This document shows, piece by piece, positions 8,649 to 17,687 of a stretch of DNA of 64,000 nt (positions within the stretch are counted from its first letter, which is position 1; every line of letters starts with the position of its first letter). The notes below the pieces were generated by a model. That model saw only the letters and a list, made by a program, of their open reading frames with translations, was not told the origin of the DNA and searched no databases. A program made the position numbers and the translations under genes. The stretch spans positions 4,030,001 through 4,094,000 of the forward strand of contig OZ240665.1 in assembly GCA_965198565.1 (NCBI GenBank), in the 5' to 3' direction. This DNA comes from LMUY01 sp965198565 (GTDB lineage Bacteria; Pseudomonadota; Alphaproteobacteria; Acetobacterales; Acetobacteraceae).

Positions 8649-11600
8649 GAGCCAAGCGGCCAATCCCCGCCCGATCCGCATCGCCGTCGATATCGGCGGC
8701 ACGTTCACCGATCTGCAGGTGCTCGACGCGCGCACTGGCAGCGTGCACGCCTGGAAGACGCCGACCACGCCGCATGACCCGTCGGAAGGGCTGATGCGGG
8801 GGGTGCGGGAGGCGGCGGGGCGGTTCGGGTTTGGGCTGGGCGAGGTGGGGCTGCTGCTGCATGGCACCACCATCGCCACCAATGCGGTGCTCGAACGCAA
8901 ACTCGGCCGTGGCGTGCTGCTCACCACCGAAGGGTTCGAGGACGTGCTGGAGATCACCCGGCATTATCGCCGCGAGCTGTATGCGCTGGACCCCGACCCG
9001 CCGCCGGTGCTCATACCGCGCGACCGGCGGTTTGGCGTGCCCGAACGCATCCGCGCGGACGGCTCCATCGAGCGCGCACTTAACCCGGCGACAATCCCGA
9101 GCCTGATCGAGCGGATCGGCGATGCCGAATGCGTCGCCATTTGCCTGCTGCACGCCTACGCCAACCCAGCGCACGAGCAGGCCTTGCGCGACGCGCTACT
9201 GGCGGCCAAGCCGGGGCTTGCGGTGTCGCTGTCGAGCGAGATCAGCCCGGAGATCCGCGAGTACGAGCGCACCTCCACCACCGTGCTGAACGCGGTACTG
9301 ATGCCGGTCGTACAGGCCTACCTGCACCGCCTGCAAGCGCGGTTGGGCGAGGACGGCTTCACCCCCACCGTCTTCCTGGTGCAATCCAACGGCGGCGCCT
9401 GCACGTTGCAGCGAGCGGCCGAACAGCCCGCCCGGCTGCTGCTCTCCGGGCCCAGCGGCGGCGCGCTGGCGGCCGAGCGGCTGGCACGGCTGCTCGACCG
9501 CGCCAACCTGGTCGCGGTCGACATGGGCGGCACCTCCTACGACGTGTCCGTGGTGCAGGCGGGACGGGTGGCAACCGTGACCCAGGGCGAGGTGGACCGG
9601 CTGCCGGTGCGCCTGCCGATGGTGGAAATGCGCACCATCGGTGCGGGGGGCGGTTCGATTGCGGCGGTTGGGGCCGGGGGGCGGCTGACGGTGGGGCCGC
9701 GCTCCGCCGGGTCGAAGCCGGGACCGGTGGCGTATGGGCGCGGCGGCACTGAGCCGACGGTGACGGACGCCAACCTGGCACTCGGCCGGCTTGACCCCGA
9801 TTACTTCCTGGGCGGCGCGATGACGCTGGACATGGCAGCGACACGCCGCGCTATCGCCAGCCACGTGGCGGAGCCGCTGGGCCTGGGCGCCGAGGCGGCG
9901 GCAGAGGGCATGCTGCGGGTCACCGACAACGCGTTGGGGGCTGCCGTCCGGCTGTCGCTGTTCGAAAAGGGGCTGGACCCGCGGGATTTCACCCTGCTGT
10001 CGTTCGGCGGCGCGGGCGGGCTGCATGCGACGGCGGTGGCGGACGAGGTGGGCATCGGCGAGGTGGTGTTCCCGCGCGACCCGGGCACGCTGTCGGCTGG
10101 CGGCATCCTGTTTGGGGATTTGGTGCAGGATTTCTCCCGCAGCCGGCTGATCGCCGCGACAACCGAGAACCTAGGCGCCATCCAGGACACGCTTGCCGCA
10201 TTGCGCGCGGATGCGTTGGCGCGGCTGGACGACGACGCGGCGGTGGAGCAGCGTACTCTGCTGGTGGCGGCGGACATGCGCTATCATGGGCAGGCGTTCG
10301 AGCTGCTGATCCCGTGGGGCGAGACCGAGCGGCCCGATGAGGCTGACCTCGCCGCGCTGCTGGCCGACTTCCACGACGCGCATCGCCGCCGGTTTTCCTT
10401 CGCCGACCCGGGGGGACCGGTCGAGATCGTCACCCTGCGCCTCTCCGCTGTTGGGCGCCTGCAACGGACCGACATTGCGGAGCCCGAGCCCGCCGACCGG
10501 CCTGCGAGCAAAGGCACGCGGCGGGCGTGGGAGGGTGGGGCGTGGCATGACGCGCCGGTTTGGGACCGCGAGGCGCTGCGGGCAGGCGACGTGATCCACG
10601 GCCCGGCGCTGGTGGAGGAGGCGTTTGCCACGCATTGGATCGGGAGCGGCTGGCGGGCGGCGCTTGGTGCAGGGGGCGCGCTGGTGGCGCGGCGGGATGT
10701 GTCGCTGGCAGACGGGGCGCAGGCGAGCGGCCGCGGTGAGCTGGGGCCGGTGGACGTCGAGATCATCCGCAATGCCTTGACCGCAGCGGCCAACGAGATG
10801 GACGCGACGGTCTGGCGGACCAGCCGCTCGACCATCGTGCGGGAGCTGCTGGATTACTCCACGGCGGTGTTCGATGCCGCCGGCAACAACCTCGCCCAGT
10901 CCGCGCGCATTCCGAGCCATCTGAACTCGATGAGCCACCTGCTGCGCGAGCTGCTGGACAAGCATATCGACCCGGCGACCTGGGGGCCCGGCGACGTGGT
11001 GGCGACCAACGACCCCTATTGCGGCGGCCAGCACCTGCCGGACATCGTGACCTTCCTGCCGGTGTTCCACGAGGGGGCGCGGATCGGGTTCGTGGGCACG
11101 CTGTGCCACCATATCGACGTGGGCGGGCTGGCCGCCGGGTCGTACGCGGCGACCGCGACGGAAATCTTCCAGGAGGGGCTGCGCATCCCGCCACTCAAGC
11201 TGGTGGAGGGCGGCGTGCCGAATGCTGGCGTTTGGGCCATGATCCGGCAGAACGTGCGCAAGCCCGACCTGCTGCTGGGCGACCTGCAATCCCAACTGGC
11301 CAGCCTGGAGGTGGGTGCGGCGGCGCTGCGGCGGCTGGCGGAGCGGCATGGCGCGGCCGGGTTCGTGGAGGCGAGCCGGCGCATCCTGGACGGCAGCGAG
11401 GCGGCCATGCGCGCGGCGATCGGTCGCATGCCGGACGGCGTCTATGAGTTCGAGGACTTCCTGGACGACGACGGGGTGGATGTTGGCCAAGCGATCCGGC
11501 TGCATGTGCGGCTGGAGATTGCGGGGGATACGCTCACGGCCGACCTGTCTGGCTGCTCGCCGCAGGCGCGGGGGCCGGTGAATGCGACGCTGGCGTCGTC

Positions 11601-12363
11601 GGCCGCGGCGGTGCTGTTCGCGGTGATTTCGGCCAGCGACGAGCCGTTGGCGGTGAATGCGGGGTGCTACCGGCCGGTGCGGATCGTGGCACCCGAGGGG
11701 TTATGCGTGAACGCCCGCGCCCCTGCCCCGGTGGCGCATCGGATTGCCGTCACGCACCGGCTGCTGAACGCGATGCACGGGGCGCTGCACCAGGCGGTGC
11801 CCACGCGCATTCCGGCGGCCTATTACGGCAACAGCTACGTCTGCACGTTCCAGACCGTGCCTGCCGAGGGGGTGCGGGAGGTGCTGGTGGAGATCGAGAT
11901 CGGCGGGTCGGGCGCGCATCCGCGCAAGGACGGGGTGAACGCGTTCTCGAGCGGCATGCACAACAACAGCAACATCCCGGTGGAGATGATCGAGACGGGG
12001 CTGCCGTTGGCGATCCGGCGCTATGCGTTGTTGCCGGGCTCGGGCGGCGCGGGGCAGCGGCGCGGCGGGTTGGGGCTGGTGCGGGAGTGGCGGGTGGTGT
12101 GCGATGCCTGCATCTTCACCGCCAACATGGACCGGTTCGCGCATGCGCCGTATGGGCTGGCGGGTGGGCAGGCTGCGGCGCCGGGCCGGTTGGTGCTGCT
12201 GCGCGACGGGATGGAGACGCCGATTGCGCCCAAGACCGACGGGCTGCGGTTGCGCCGGGGCGATGTGGTGCGGCTGGAGACCTCGGGCGGGGGCGGGTTT
12301 GGTCCGCCCGGGCAACGCGACCCGGTGGCCGCGGCGCGCGATGCTTTGCTGTCCTATGTCTGA
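8641..12363 (+). CDS. Fused hydantoinase/oxoprolinase (HyuA-HyuB), ATP-dependent
   Basis: A 1240-residue fusion of two enzymes that are often separate in bacteria. Residues about 10-690 are the HyuA part: IRIAVDIGGTFTDLQVLDA (ASKHA-type nucleotide-binding motif), LLLHGTTIATNAVLERK, LLSGPSGGALAAERLA and VDMGGTSYDVS. Residues about 700-1220 are the HyuB part: ELLDYSTAVFDAAGNN, NDPYCGGQHLPDIVTFLPVF, GFVGTLCHHIDVGG and the C-terminal TSGGGGFGPP. The arrangement and length resemble eukaryotic 5-oxoprolinase, which opens 5-oxoproline with ATP; N-methylhydantoin or acetophenone-type substrates are alternatives. GTG 8641 fits the family start. The stop overlaps the following enoyl-CoA hydratase by 8 bp, suggesting one operon. 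Confidence 0.9.
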   Translation: MGESQAANPRPIRIAVDIGGTFTDLQVLDARTGSVHAWKTPTTPHDPSEGLMRGVREAAGRFGFGLGEVGLLLHGTTIATNAVLERKLGRGVLLTTEGFEDVLEITRHYRRELYALDPDPPPVLIPRDRRFGVPERIRADGSIERALNPATIPSLIERIGDAECVAICLLHAYANPAHEQALRDALLAAKPGLAVSLSSEISPEIREYERTSTTVLNAVLMPVVQAYLHRLQARLGEDGFTPTVFLVQSNGGACTLQRAAEQPARLLLSGPSGGALAAERLARLLDRANLVAVDMGGTSYDVSVVQAGRVATVTQGEVDRLPVRLPMVEMRTIGAGGGSIAAVGAGGRLTVGPRSAGSKPGPVAYGRGGTEPTVTDANLALGRLDPDYFLGGAMTLDMAATRRAIASHVAEPLGLGAEAAAEGMLRVTDNALGAAVRLSLFEKGLDPRDFTLLSFGGAGGLHATAVADEVGIGEVVFPRDPGTLSAGGILFGDLVQDFSRSRLIAATTENLGAIQDTLAALRADALARLDDDAAVEQRTLLVAADMRYHGQAFELLIPWGETERPDEADLAALLADFHDAHRRRFSFADPGGPVEIVTLRLSAVGRLQRTDIAEPEPADRPASKGTRRAWEGGAWHDAPVWDREALRAGDVIHGPALVEEAFATHWIGSGWRAALGAGGALVARRDVSLADGAQASGRGELGPVDVEIIRNALTAAANEMDATVWRTSRSTIVRELLDYSTAVFDAAGNNLAQSARIPSHLNSMSHLLRELLDKHIDPATWGPGDVVATNDPYCGGQHLPDIVTFLPVFHEGARIGFVGTLCHHIDVGGLAAGSYAATATEIFQEGLRIPPLKLVEGGVPNAGVWAMIRQNVRKPDLLLGDLQSQLASLEVGAAALRRLAERHGAAGFVEASRRILDGSEAAMRAAIGRMPDGVYEFEDFLDDDGVDVGQAIRLHVRLEIAGDTLTADLSGCSPQARGPVNATLASSAAAVLFAVISASDEPLAVNAGCYRPVRIVAPEGLCVNARAPAPVAHRIAVTHRLLNAMHGALHQAVPTRIPAAYYGNSYVCTFQTVPAEGVREVLVEIEIGGSGAHPRKDGVNAFSSGMHNNSNIPVEMIETGLPLAIRRYALLPGSGGAGQRRGGLGLVREWRVVCDACIFTANMDRFAHAPYGLAGGQAAAPGRLVLLRDGMETPIAPKTDGLRLRRGDVVRLETSGGGGFGPPGQRDPVAAARDALLSYV

Positions 12364-13165
12364 CGCCATCCGGGTCGAGCGAGCGGGGCCGATTGCCACC
12401 ATCTGGCTGGATCACCCGCCGGTGAATGCGATGACGAGCGGGATGCTGCAGGCGTTGCAGGCGGCGCTGGAGGAGCTGGGCGGGCGGCGCGAGATACGCT
12501 GCCTGATCCTGGCCGGGGCGGGCGAGCGGGCGTTCTGCGCCGGGGCGGATCTGCACGAGCAGCAGAGCCTGGCCGAGCCCGCGGCCGCTGCCGCTTTCCG
12601 CAGCCTCGCGCGCCAGACGGTTTCGGCGCTCGAGCAGTGCCGCAAGCCGGTGGTGGCGGCGATCAACGGCTGGTGCATCGGCGGGGGGACGGCGCTGGCC
12701 TGGAGCTGCGACATCCGGCTGGCGGCGGAGGGCGCAACGTTCCGCACCGCCGACGCCTATCTCGGCATCCTGCCGGCCTGGGGCATGGCGCTGCAGCGGC
12801 TGCCGCGCCTGCTCGGCCGCTGCCAGACGCTGGACTTGCTGCTGCTGGGGGAGGATTTCGGTGCCCGGCGGGCGTATGAGCTGGGCCTGGTGTCCCGCGT
12901 GGTGCCGGGCGCCGAGCTGATGGCGGCCGCCCAGGCCACGGCCCGGCGGATCGCCGCTGCCTCCCCGGCCGCGATCCTGGCGACGCGGCAGGCGGTGCGG
13001 TTCAGCCTGTCGCACGGTTGGGAGGAGAGCGCCGCGTTCGAGGAGGCACGCGCGGCGGAGCTGTCCGCCCATCCGGATGCGCGCGAGGGTATGGAAGCAT
13101 TCCTTGCCAAACGCCGAGCGGATTTTCTCGACGGTGACGGCCTTACGCCATCGAAACTGTCGTAA
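12356..13165 (+). CDS. Enoyl-CoA hydratase/isomerase family protein
   Basis: A 269-residue crotonase-superfamily enzyme. It has the N-terminal beta strand region PIATIWLDHPPVNAMTSGML, the first oxyanion-hole segment AFCAGADLHEQQ, and KPVVAAINGWCIGGGTALAW with the second. These hold the CoA thioester in hydratases, isomerases and dehydratases. The usual second catalytic glutamate region reads ADAYLGILPAWGMALQRLPR. The start ATG 12356 lies inside the hydantoinase gene, 8 bp before its end, so the two are probably co-translated. The pairing suggests catabolism of a cyclic amide whose product ends as a CoA ester, but the substrate is not known. Confidence 0.87.
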   Translation: MSDAIRVERAGPIATIWLDHPPVNAMTSGMLQALQAALEELGGRREIRCLILAGAGERAFCAGADLHEQQSLAEPAAAAAFRSLARQTVSALEQCRKPVVAAINGWCIGGGTALAWSCDIRLAAEGATFRTADAYLGILPAWGMALQRLPRLLGRCQTLDLLLLGEDFGARRAYELGLVSRVVPGAELMAAAQATARRIAAASPAAILATRQAVRFSLSHGWEESAAFEEARAAELSAHPDAREGMEAFLAKRRADFLDGDGLTPSKLS

Positions 13166-13474
13166 ACAAATGGCTGTGTGAGTAGAACACTGCTCCGGAG
13201 CGCAACGTATTCTCGCGTAAACTTGGTTACCGTTGTAACCGCGTTGTATGCGATGTTGTGTCCAAGTGTTGACGTGTAACGTCTACACCGCTGCCTGCAC
13301 GCACTGGCCATCGGTGATGGTTCGGCAACGTGATTCACATCTTGTGTAAGGCTCGCGCAAATGGTTTGGTCGCTCGCAATTAAATCTCACTCGATCGTTC
13401 TTGCTGCATCCCCGTATCGATTGCGCAAGCGCTTGTTCCGATCGAAGTGGGGTGGAGCGAAGCTCTAGCTCTTG
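13166..13474. other. Intergenic region without a gene
   Basis: About 310 bp with lower GC than the surrounding genes and no supported coding frame on either strand. It probably contains the promoter of the downstream sensor kinase; no clear consensus promoter was found by eye. Confidence 0.5.
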
Positions 13475-13589
13475 GTTTTGGCGAGCATCTTTATCCGACG
13501 GCTGATCGCGTTCGGTCGGATGATGCTCCGCTCGTTGTTTTGGCGAGCATCTGATCCGACGGCTGATCGCGTCCGGTCGGATGATGCTC
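13475..13589 (+). repeat. Two tandem hairpin repeats upstream of the ethylene-receptor-like kinase
   Basis: Two near-identical units (13475-13528 and 13538-13589) read TTTTGGCGAGCATCT, then TCCGACGGCTGATCGCG and GGTCGGATGATGCTC. Inside each unit GAGCATC...CCGAC pairs with GTCGGATGATGCTC, giving a stem of about 12 bp. The second hairpin ends 21 bp before the kinase start ATG 13611 and contains an earlier in-frame ATG (13581). Position suggests a 5' UTR structure, a protein-binding array or a terminator pair. Confidence 0.75.
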
Positions 13590-13610
13590 TTGGGTGCTTC
13601 TAGGCAAGAC

Positions 13611-15479
13611 ATGCTGCAATCGGCTGCGAACTGGCTGCTGGATGGCTCGGCGCTTACGCCGCATGGGTTCTGCCTGCTCTGGGAGCCTTGGCTGATCCGC
13701 TCCTTCGTGGCGGGCGATTTCACCACCGGGCTGGCCTATTTCGCCATTCCGTTTTCCCTGGCGCGCTTCGTGCACGCGCGTCATGACTTGGCGTTCAAGC
13801 CGGTGTTCTGGCTGTTCGTCGCGTTCATCCTGCTGTGCGGCACCACGCATTGGTTCGAGCTGCTCACCATCTGGGTGCCGGCGTACCGGCTGGAGGCGAT
13901 CTCCAAGCTGAGCACGGCGGTGGTCTCCATCGCCACCGCGGTTGCGCTGTGGAAGCTGCTGCCCGCGGCGCTGGCGCTGCCGTCCCCGGCGCAAATCCGC
14001 TCCGCCAACATGGCACTGACCGCCAGCGAGTCGGAGCTGCGCCGGCTCAATGGCACGCTGGAGACGAGGGTGGCGGAGCGCACCGCCGAGCTTTCGGCCA
14101 GCGAGGCGCAGCTCCGGGATCTGCTGGCCACGCTCGACCTGGGCACCTTCATGACGCTCGACCTGGATGGAACGATCCGCTTCTGGTCCGAAGGCTGCAC
14201 CCGGCTGTACGGCTGCAGCTCCGAGGCCGCCATTGGGCGCGATGCGCACGATCTGCTGCACACTGCCTTTCCGCTGCCGCGCGTGAAGATCGAACAGGCG
14301 CTGGAGCGGGACGGCGGCTGGTCGGGCAATGTGCGGCAGCGCGCCTGCGATGGGCGCGAACTGATCGTATCGTCGCGCAAGCTGCTGCGGCGCGATGCGG
14401 CCGGCCAGCCGGTCGCCGTGCTCGAGGCGATCACCGACATAACGGAGCCGCAACGGGCGGAGCGGGAGCGGCACCGTGCGCATGCGCTGCTGGCCGGCAT
14501 CGTGGCGACGGCGCCGGGCCTGATCTATGCGAAGGACCGGGACGGCCGCATGCTGCTGGCCAACGAGCGGGTGATTTCGATGCTCGGCCGGCCGTGGCAC
14601 GAGATCGAGGGACGCAGCGACCGCGAGTTCCTGAGCGACTCGGCCGAGGGCCAGGCCATCATGGCCAACGATCGCAAGGTCACGGAGCAGGGCCGGCCCG
14701 AGGAGTTCGAGGAATTGGCCGGCACGGACGGGGGCGCGCCGCGGGTTTGGCTGTCGACCAAGACACCGTTGCGCGGCCCGGACGGACAGATCGAAGGCGT
14801 GGTCGGCGTGTCGGTCGAGATCACCGAGCGCAAGCGGGCGGAAGAGCGGCTGCTGCTGATGGTGAACGAGCTGAACCATCGGGTGAAGAACACGCTGGCG
14901 ACGGTGCAGTCCATTGCCTCGCAGACGCTGCGCAGCGCCGACCCGGCGATGCGGCGGGTGCTGGATGGCCGCCTGCAGGCGCTGGCCGCGGCGCATGACG
15001 TGTTGACGCAGGAGGGCTGGCAGGGTGCGGCGCTGGACGATGTGGTCGCGGTTGCGCTGGCGCCGTTCGGCGGGCGGGACCACGACCGCTTCCGCGTGTT
15101 TGGCCCCGCCATCCGCCTGCTGCCGCGGGCGGCTTTGGCGCTGGCGATGGGGCTGCATGAACTGGCGACCAATGCGCTCAAATACGGCGCCCTCTCGCCG
15201 GGTGCGGCCGAGGGCCGGGTGGCGCTGACCTGGTCGACTGCTGGCGACCGTTTGCACCTGGAGTGGCGTGAGCAGGGCGGCCCGGCCGTGGCGCAGCCGT
15301 CGCGGCAGGGCTTCGGCACGCGCCTGGTGGAGCGCAGCCTGGCGCAGGACCTGGACGGGACGGTGAGCATTGCGTTCGCGCCGGACGGCGTGATCTGCAC
15401 GATCGATGCCGCGCTGGCTGAAATCGGCATGCCCGGGGAGGTGATCGCGTTGCCACGGGTGGGCGGCTTACGTTTGTGA
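13611..15479 (+). CDS. Membrane HWE histidine kinase with an ethylene-receptor-like N-terminal domain
   Basis: A 622-residue sensor kinase. Residues 30-125 hold three membrane helices that align without gaps (offset 11) to Arabidopsis ETR1 across the ligand site: GDFTTGLAYFAIP carries Asp36, Tyr43, Ile46 and Pro47 (ETR1 D25, Y32, I35, P36), and FILLCGTTH carries Cys76 and His80 (ETR1 C65 and H69, the copper ligands). SKLSTAVVSIATA supplies the lysine equivalent to ETR1 K91. Two PAS domains follow (about 165-280 and 290-400), then an HWE kinase with phospho-acceptor His423 in LNHRVKN, N box HELATNALKYGAL and LEWREQGGP. ATG 13611 follows AGG by 6 bases. The response regulator gene overlaps by 4 bp. 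Ethylene or copper sensing is inference. Confidence 0.85.
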   Translation: MLQSAANWLLDGSALTPHGFCLLWEPWLIRSFVAGDFTTGLAYFAIPFSLARFVHARHDLAFKPVFWLFVAFILLCGTTHWFELLTIWVPAYRLEAISKLSTAVVSIATAVALWKLLPAALALPSPAQIRSANMALTASESELRRLNGTLETRVAERTAELSASEAQLRDLLATLDLGTFMTLDLDGTIRFWSEGCTRLYGCSSEAAIGRDAHDLLHTAFPLPRVKIEQALERDGGWSGNVRQRACDGRELIVSSRKLLRRDAAGQPVAVLEAITDITEPQRAERERHRAHALLAGIVATAPGLIYAKDRDGRMLLANERVISMLGRPWHEIEGRSDREFLSDSAEGQAIMANDRKVTEQGRPEEFEELAGTDGGAPRVWLSTKTPLRGPDGQIEGVVGVSVEITERKRAEERLLLMVNELNHRVKNTLATVQSIASQTLRSADPAMRRVLDGRLQALAAAHDVLTQEGWQGAALDDVVAVALAPFGGRDHDRFRVFGPAIRLLPRAALALAMGLHELATNALKYGALSPGAAEGRVALTWSTAGDRLHLEWREQGGPAVAQPSRQGFGTRLVERSLAQDLDGTVSIAFAPDGVICTIDAALAEIGMPGEVIALPRVGGLRL

Positions 15480-15826
15480 CGGATCGGCTCAAGGGTTTGC
15501 GGGTGCTTGTGGTGGAGGACGAGGCGCTGGTCTCGATGATGATCGAGGCCTTCCTGGAAGAGCTGGGCTGCGAAGTGGCGGGGCACGCGTCCCGACTCGG
15601 CGATGCGCTGGAGAAGGCGCGCACCTTGCCGCTCGATGCGGGTGTGTTGGACGTGAACTTGGCGGGGCAGCTCAGCTATCCGGTGGCCGACATCCTGCTT
15701 GCGCGTGGGGTGCGGGTGGTGTTCTCGACGGGGTATGGCCGGGCTGGCCTGCCGGACGAATGGCGTGGCTTTCGCGTGCTGGCCAAGCCGTTCCGGGTGG
15801 AGCAGCTTGCCGAGGCGCTTGGCTAG
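15476..15826 (+). CDS. Single-domain response regulator
   Basis: A 116-residue stand-alone receiver domain. It has the acidic pair Glu14-Asp15 (RVLVVEDEALVSMM), the phospho-acceptor Asp59 in GVLDVNLAG, a conserved Ser/Thr in VFSTGYG, and Lys in VLAKPFRVEQL. It has no output domain, so it works through protein interaction or as a phosphate sink. The GTG start overlaps the kinase stop (GTGA), so it is translated with the ethylene-receptor-like kinase and is its likely partner. HWE kinases are commonly paired with such short receivers. Confidence 0.9.
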   Translation: MTDRLKGLRVLVVEDEALVSMMIEAFLEELGCEVAGHASRLGDALEKARTLPLDAGVLDVNLAGQLSYPVADILLARGVRVVFSTGYGRAGLPDEWRGFRVLAKPFRVEQLAEALG

Positions 15827-15894
15827 GCAGGGCTCCCGCTGCCCCACCCCTGGCGCGGTTTGACAGCCTCGCCAAGCCCCGCTTGGGTGCGGCC

Positions 15895-17679
15895 ATGGAC
15901 ATTGCCAGCACGCTCGACCACTTCCTGTCTGCCCCGGCCGCGAGCGCGCCCAGCTATGCGGCGGACGGGCGGCTGTATTTCCTGAACGATGCCGCCGGGT
16001 CGGCGCAGGTGTGGGAGTTGCCGGCGGATGGCAGCGCCGCCCGGCCGCGCAGCAGCGGGCGGGACGCGGTGGGCTTCGTCGCCGGGCATCCCGGCAGCGG
16101 CGGCGCGGTGTTCGGCCGCGACAGCGCGGGGGACGAGCGGCTGCAGTTCTATTGGCTAGCGGAGGATGGCGCGGCGCCGCGGGCGCTGACCGCCGAGCCC
16201 GGCACCATGTTCGGGTGGGGCGCGTTCTCGCCGGACGGGAGCCAGATCGGCTGCACCGCCAACAATCGCGACCCCGCCCATGCCGACCCGGTGGTGATCG
16301 ACCTGGGCGGCGGCGCGCAACGGCGGGTGGCCGCGCTCGAGGGCCCGCACGCGGTGCTGGCCTGGCGGCCGGATGGTGGGGCGCTGACGGTGGCGGCCGA
16401 ACCGCGGACGTTCGAGGCGGACCTGTTCGCCATCGACCTGGCCACCGGCGCGCGGCAGGCGCTGACGCCGCATGCGGGGGATGTGCGGCACCAGAACGCG
16501 CGCTGGCGGGCGGATGGCAGCGGCTTCTGGCTGCTGACCGATCGCGGCCGCGACCATCTGGCCGTGGCCTGGCTGGCGCCGGGGGGCGAGCCGCGCCTGC
16601 TCTACGCGCCGGATTGGGACGTGGAGAAGCTGGAGCTCTCGCCCGACCAGTCCGTGCTCGCGGTGATCGTGAACGAGGCCGGGTATAGCAAGCTCCGCCT
16701 GCTCGACGCGGCGACGGGCGCGGTGGTGGCAGCGCCCGCGCACCCGGCGGGCGCCATCACCAAGCTGAGTTGGCGGCCGGATGGCGGCGCCGTCGCGTTC
16801 GATTTGGTGACGCCGGAGCGGCCGAGCGCGATCTGGCTGGCGGAGCGCGGCGGGCCGGCGGCGCTGCTGTTTGCGGCGGGGCCGGCGGCGGAGGGGGCGC
16901 AGCCGTATAGCCTGGTTGCGTTCCCGACGTTCGATGGCCGCGCCCTGCCCGGCTTTCTCGCCCGCCCGGCTGGCCCGGCGCCCGCGGGGGGCTGGCCGGT
17001 GGTCGTGTGGGTGCATGGCGGGCCGGAAGCGCAGGCGCGGCCGGTGTGGCGGCCGGACCTGCAGCTCATGCTCGCCCTGGGCATCGCCGTGCTGATCCCC
17101 AACATTCGCGGCAGCACGGGGTATGGCCGCGGCTATGCCGCGCTGGACGACCGCGCGTTGCGCCCGGACGCCATCCGGGACGTGGCGGCCGCGCAGGCCT
17201 GGCTGGCCGACCAGGCGGAGTTCGACGCCAAGCGGATCGCGGTGTGGGGCCAGAGCTATGGCGGCTGGATGGTGCTGGCGGCGGTGACGCGCTTCCCCGA
17301 GCTGTGGGCCGCGGGCGTGGATTTCTATGGCATCGCGCGCTGGAAGACGATGCTGGAGCAGACCGGGCCGTGGCGCGTGGCGCATCGCGCGGCCGAGTAT
17401 GGCGACCCGGTGCGCGACGCCGCGCTGCTGGAGAGCCTGTCGCCGCTGCACGACGCCGACCGGATCACCTGCCCGATGTTGGTGGCGCAAGGCCTGACCG
17501 ACCCGCGCGTGCCGCCGGGGGAAAGCGAGCAGATCGTGGCCGCGCTGCGCCGCCGCCAGGTTCCGGTGGAGTATCTGACCTTCGCCGACGAGGGCCACGG
17601 CTTCCTCAAGCGCGACAACCGCCGGGTGGCGTTTCTTGCCGTCGCTGCGTTCCTGTCGCAGCATCTCGGCCTGGGTTAG
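15895..17679 (+). CDS. S9 family peptidase (prolyl oligopeptidase / acylaminoacyl-peptidase type)
   Basis: A 594-residue serine peptidase. The first 340 residues are WD40/TolB-like propeller repeats (e.g. GWGAFSPDGSQIG, LSWRPDGGAVAF) that gate access. The C-terminal alpha/beta hydrolase domain contains VVVWVHGGPEAQ, the nucleophile Ser454 in VWGQSYGGWMV, Asp536 in GLTDPRVPPGESEQ and His568 in DEGHGFLKRDN: a complete triad. ATG 15895 is the family-like start; the frame remains open upstream to 15760 through non-homologous sequence. No signal peptide is seen, so it is probably cytoplasmic and cleaves short peptides or removes N-acyl amino acids. The next gene begins 8 bp downstream. Confidence 0.88.
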   Translation: MDIASTLDHFLSAPAASAPSYAADGRLYFLNDAAGSAQVWELPADGSAARPRSSGRDAVGFVAGHPGSGGAVFGRDSAGDERLQFYWLAEDGAAPRALTAEPGTMFGWGAFSPDGSQIGCTANNRDPAHADPVVIDLGGGAQRRVAALEGPHAVLAWRPDGGALTVAAEPRTFEADLFAIDLATGARQALTPHAGDVRHQNARWRADGSGFWLLTDRGRDHLAVAWLAPGGEPRLLYAPDWDVEKLELSPDQSVLAVIVNEAGYSKLRLLDAATGAVVAAPAHPAGAITKLSWRPDGGAVAFDLVTPERPSAIWLAERGGPAALLFAAGPAAEGAQPYSLVAFPTFDGRALPGFLARPAGPAPAGGWPVVVWVHGGPEAQARPVWRPDLQLMLALGIAVLIPNIRGSTGYGRGYAALDDRALRPDAIRDVAAAQAWLADQAEFDAKRIAVWGQSYGGWMVLAAVTRFPELWAAGVDFYGIARWKTMLEQTGPWRVAHRAAEYGDPVRDAALLESLSPLHDADRITCPMLVAQGLTDPRVPPGESEQIVAALRRRQVPVEYLTFADEGHGFLKRDNRRVAFLAVAAFLSQHLGLG

Positions 17680-17687
17680 GAGGAGCC

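Noticed and set aside
10171..11505. Long minus-strand frame inside the hydantoinase gene
   Set aside because: Arg/His/Pro-rich antisense translation with no domain; the sense strand has clear HyuA/HyuB motifs.
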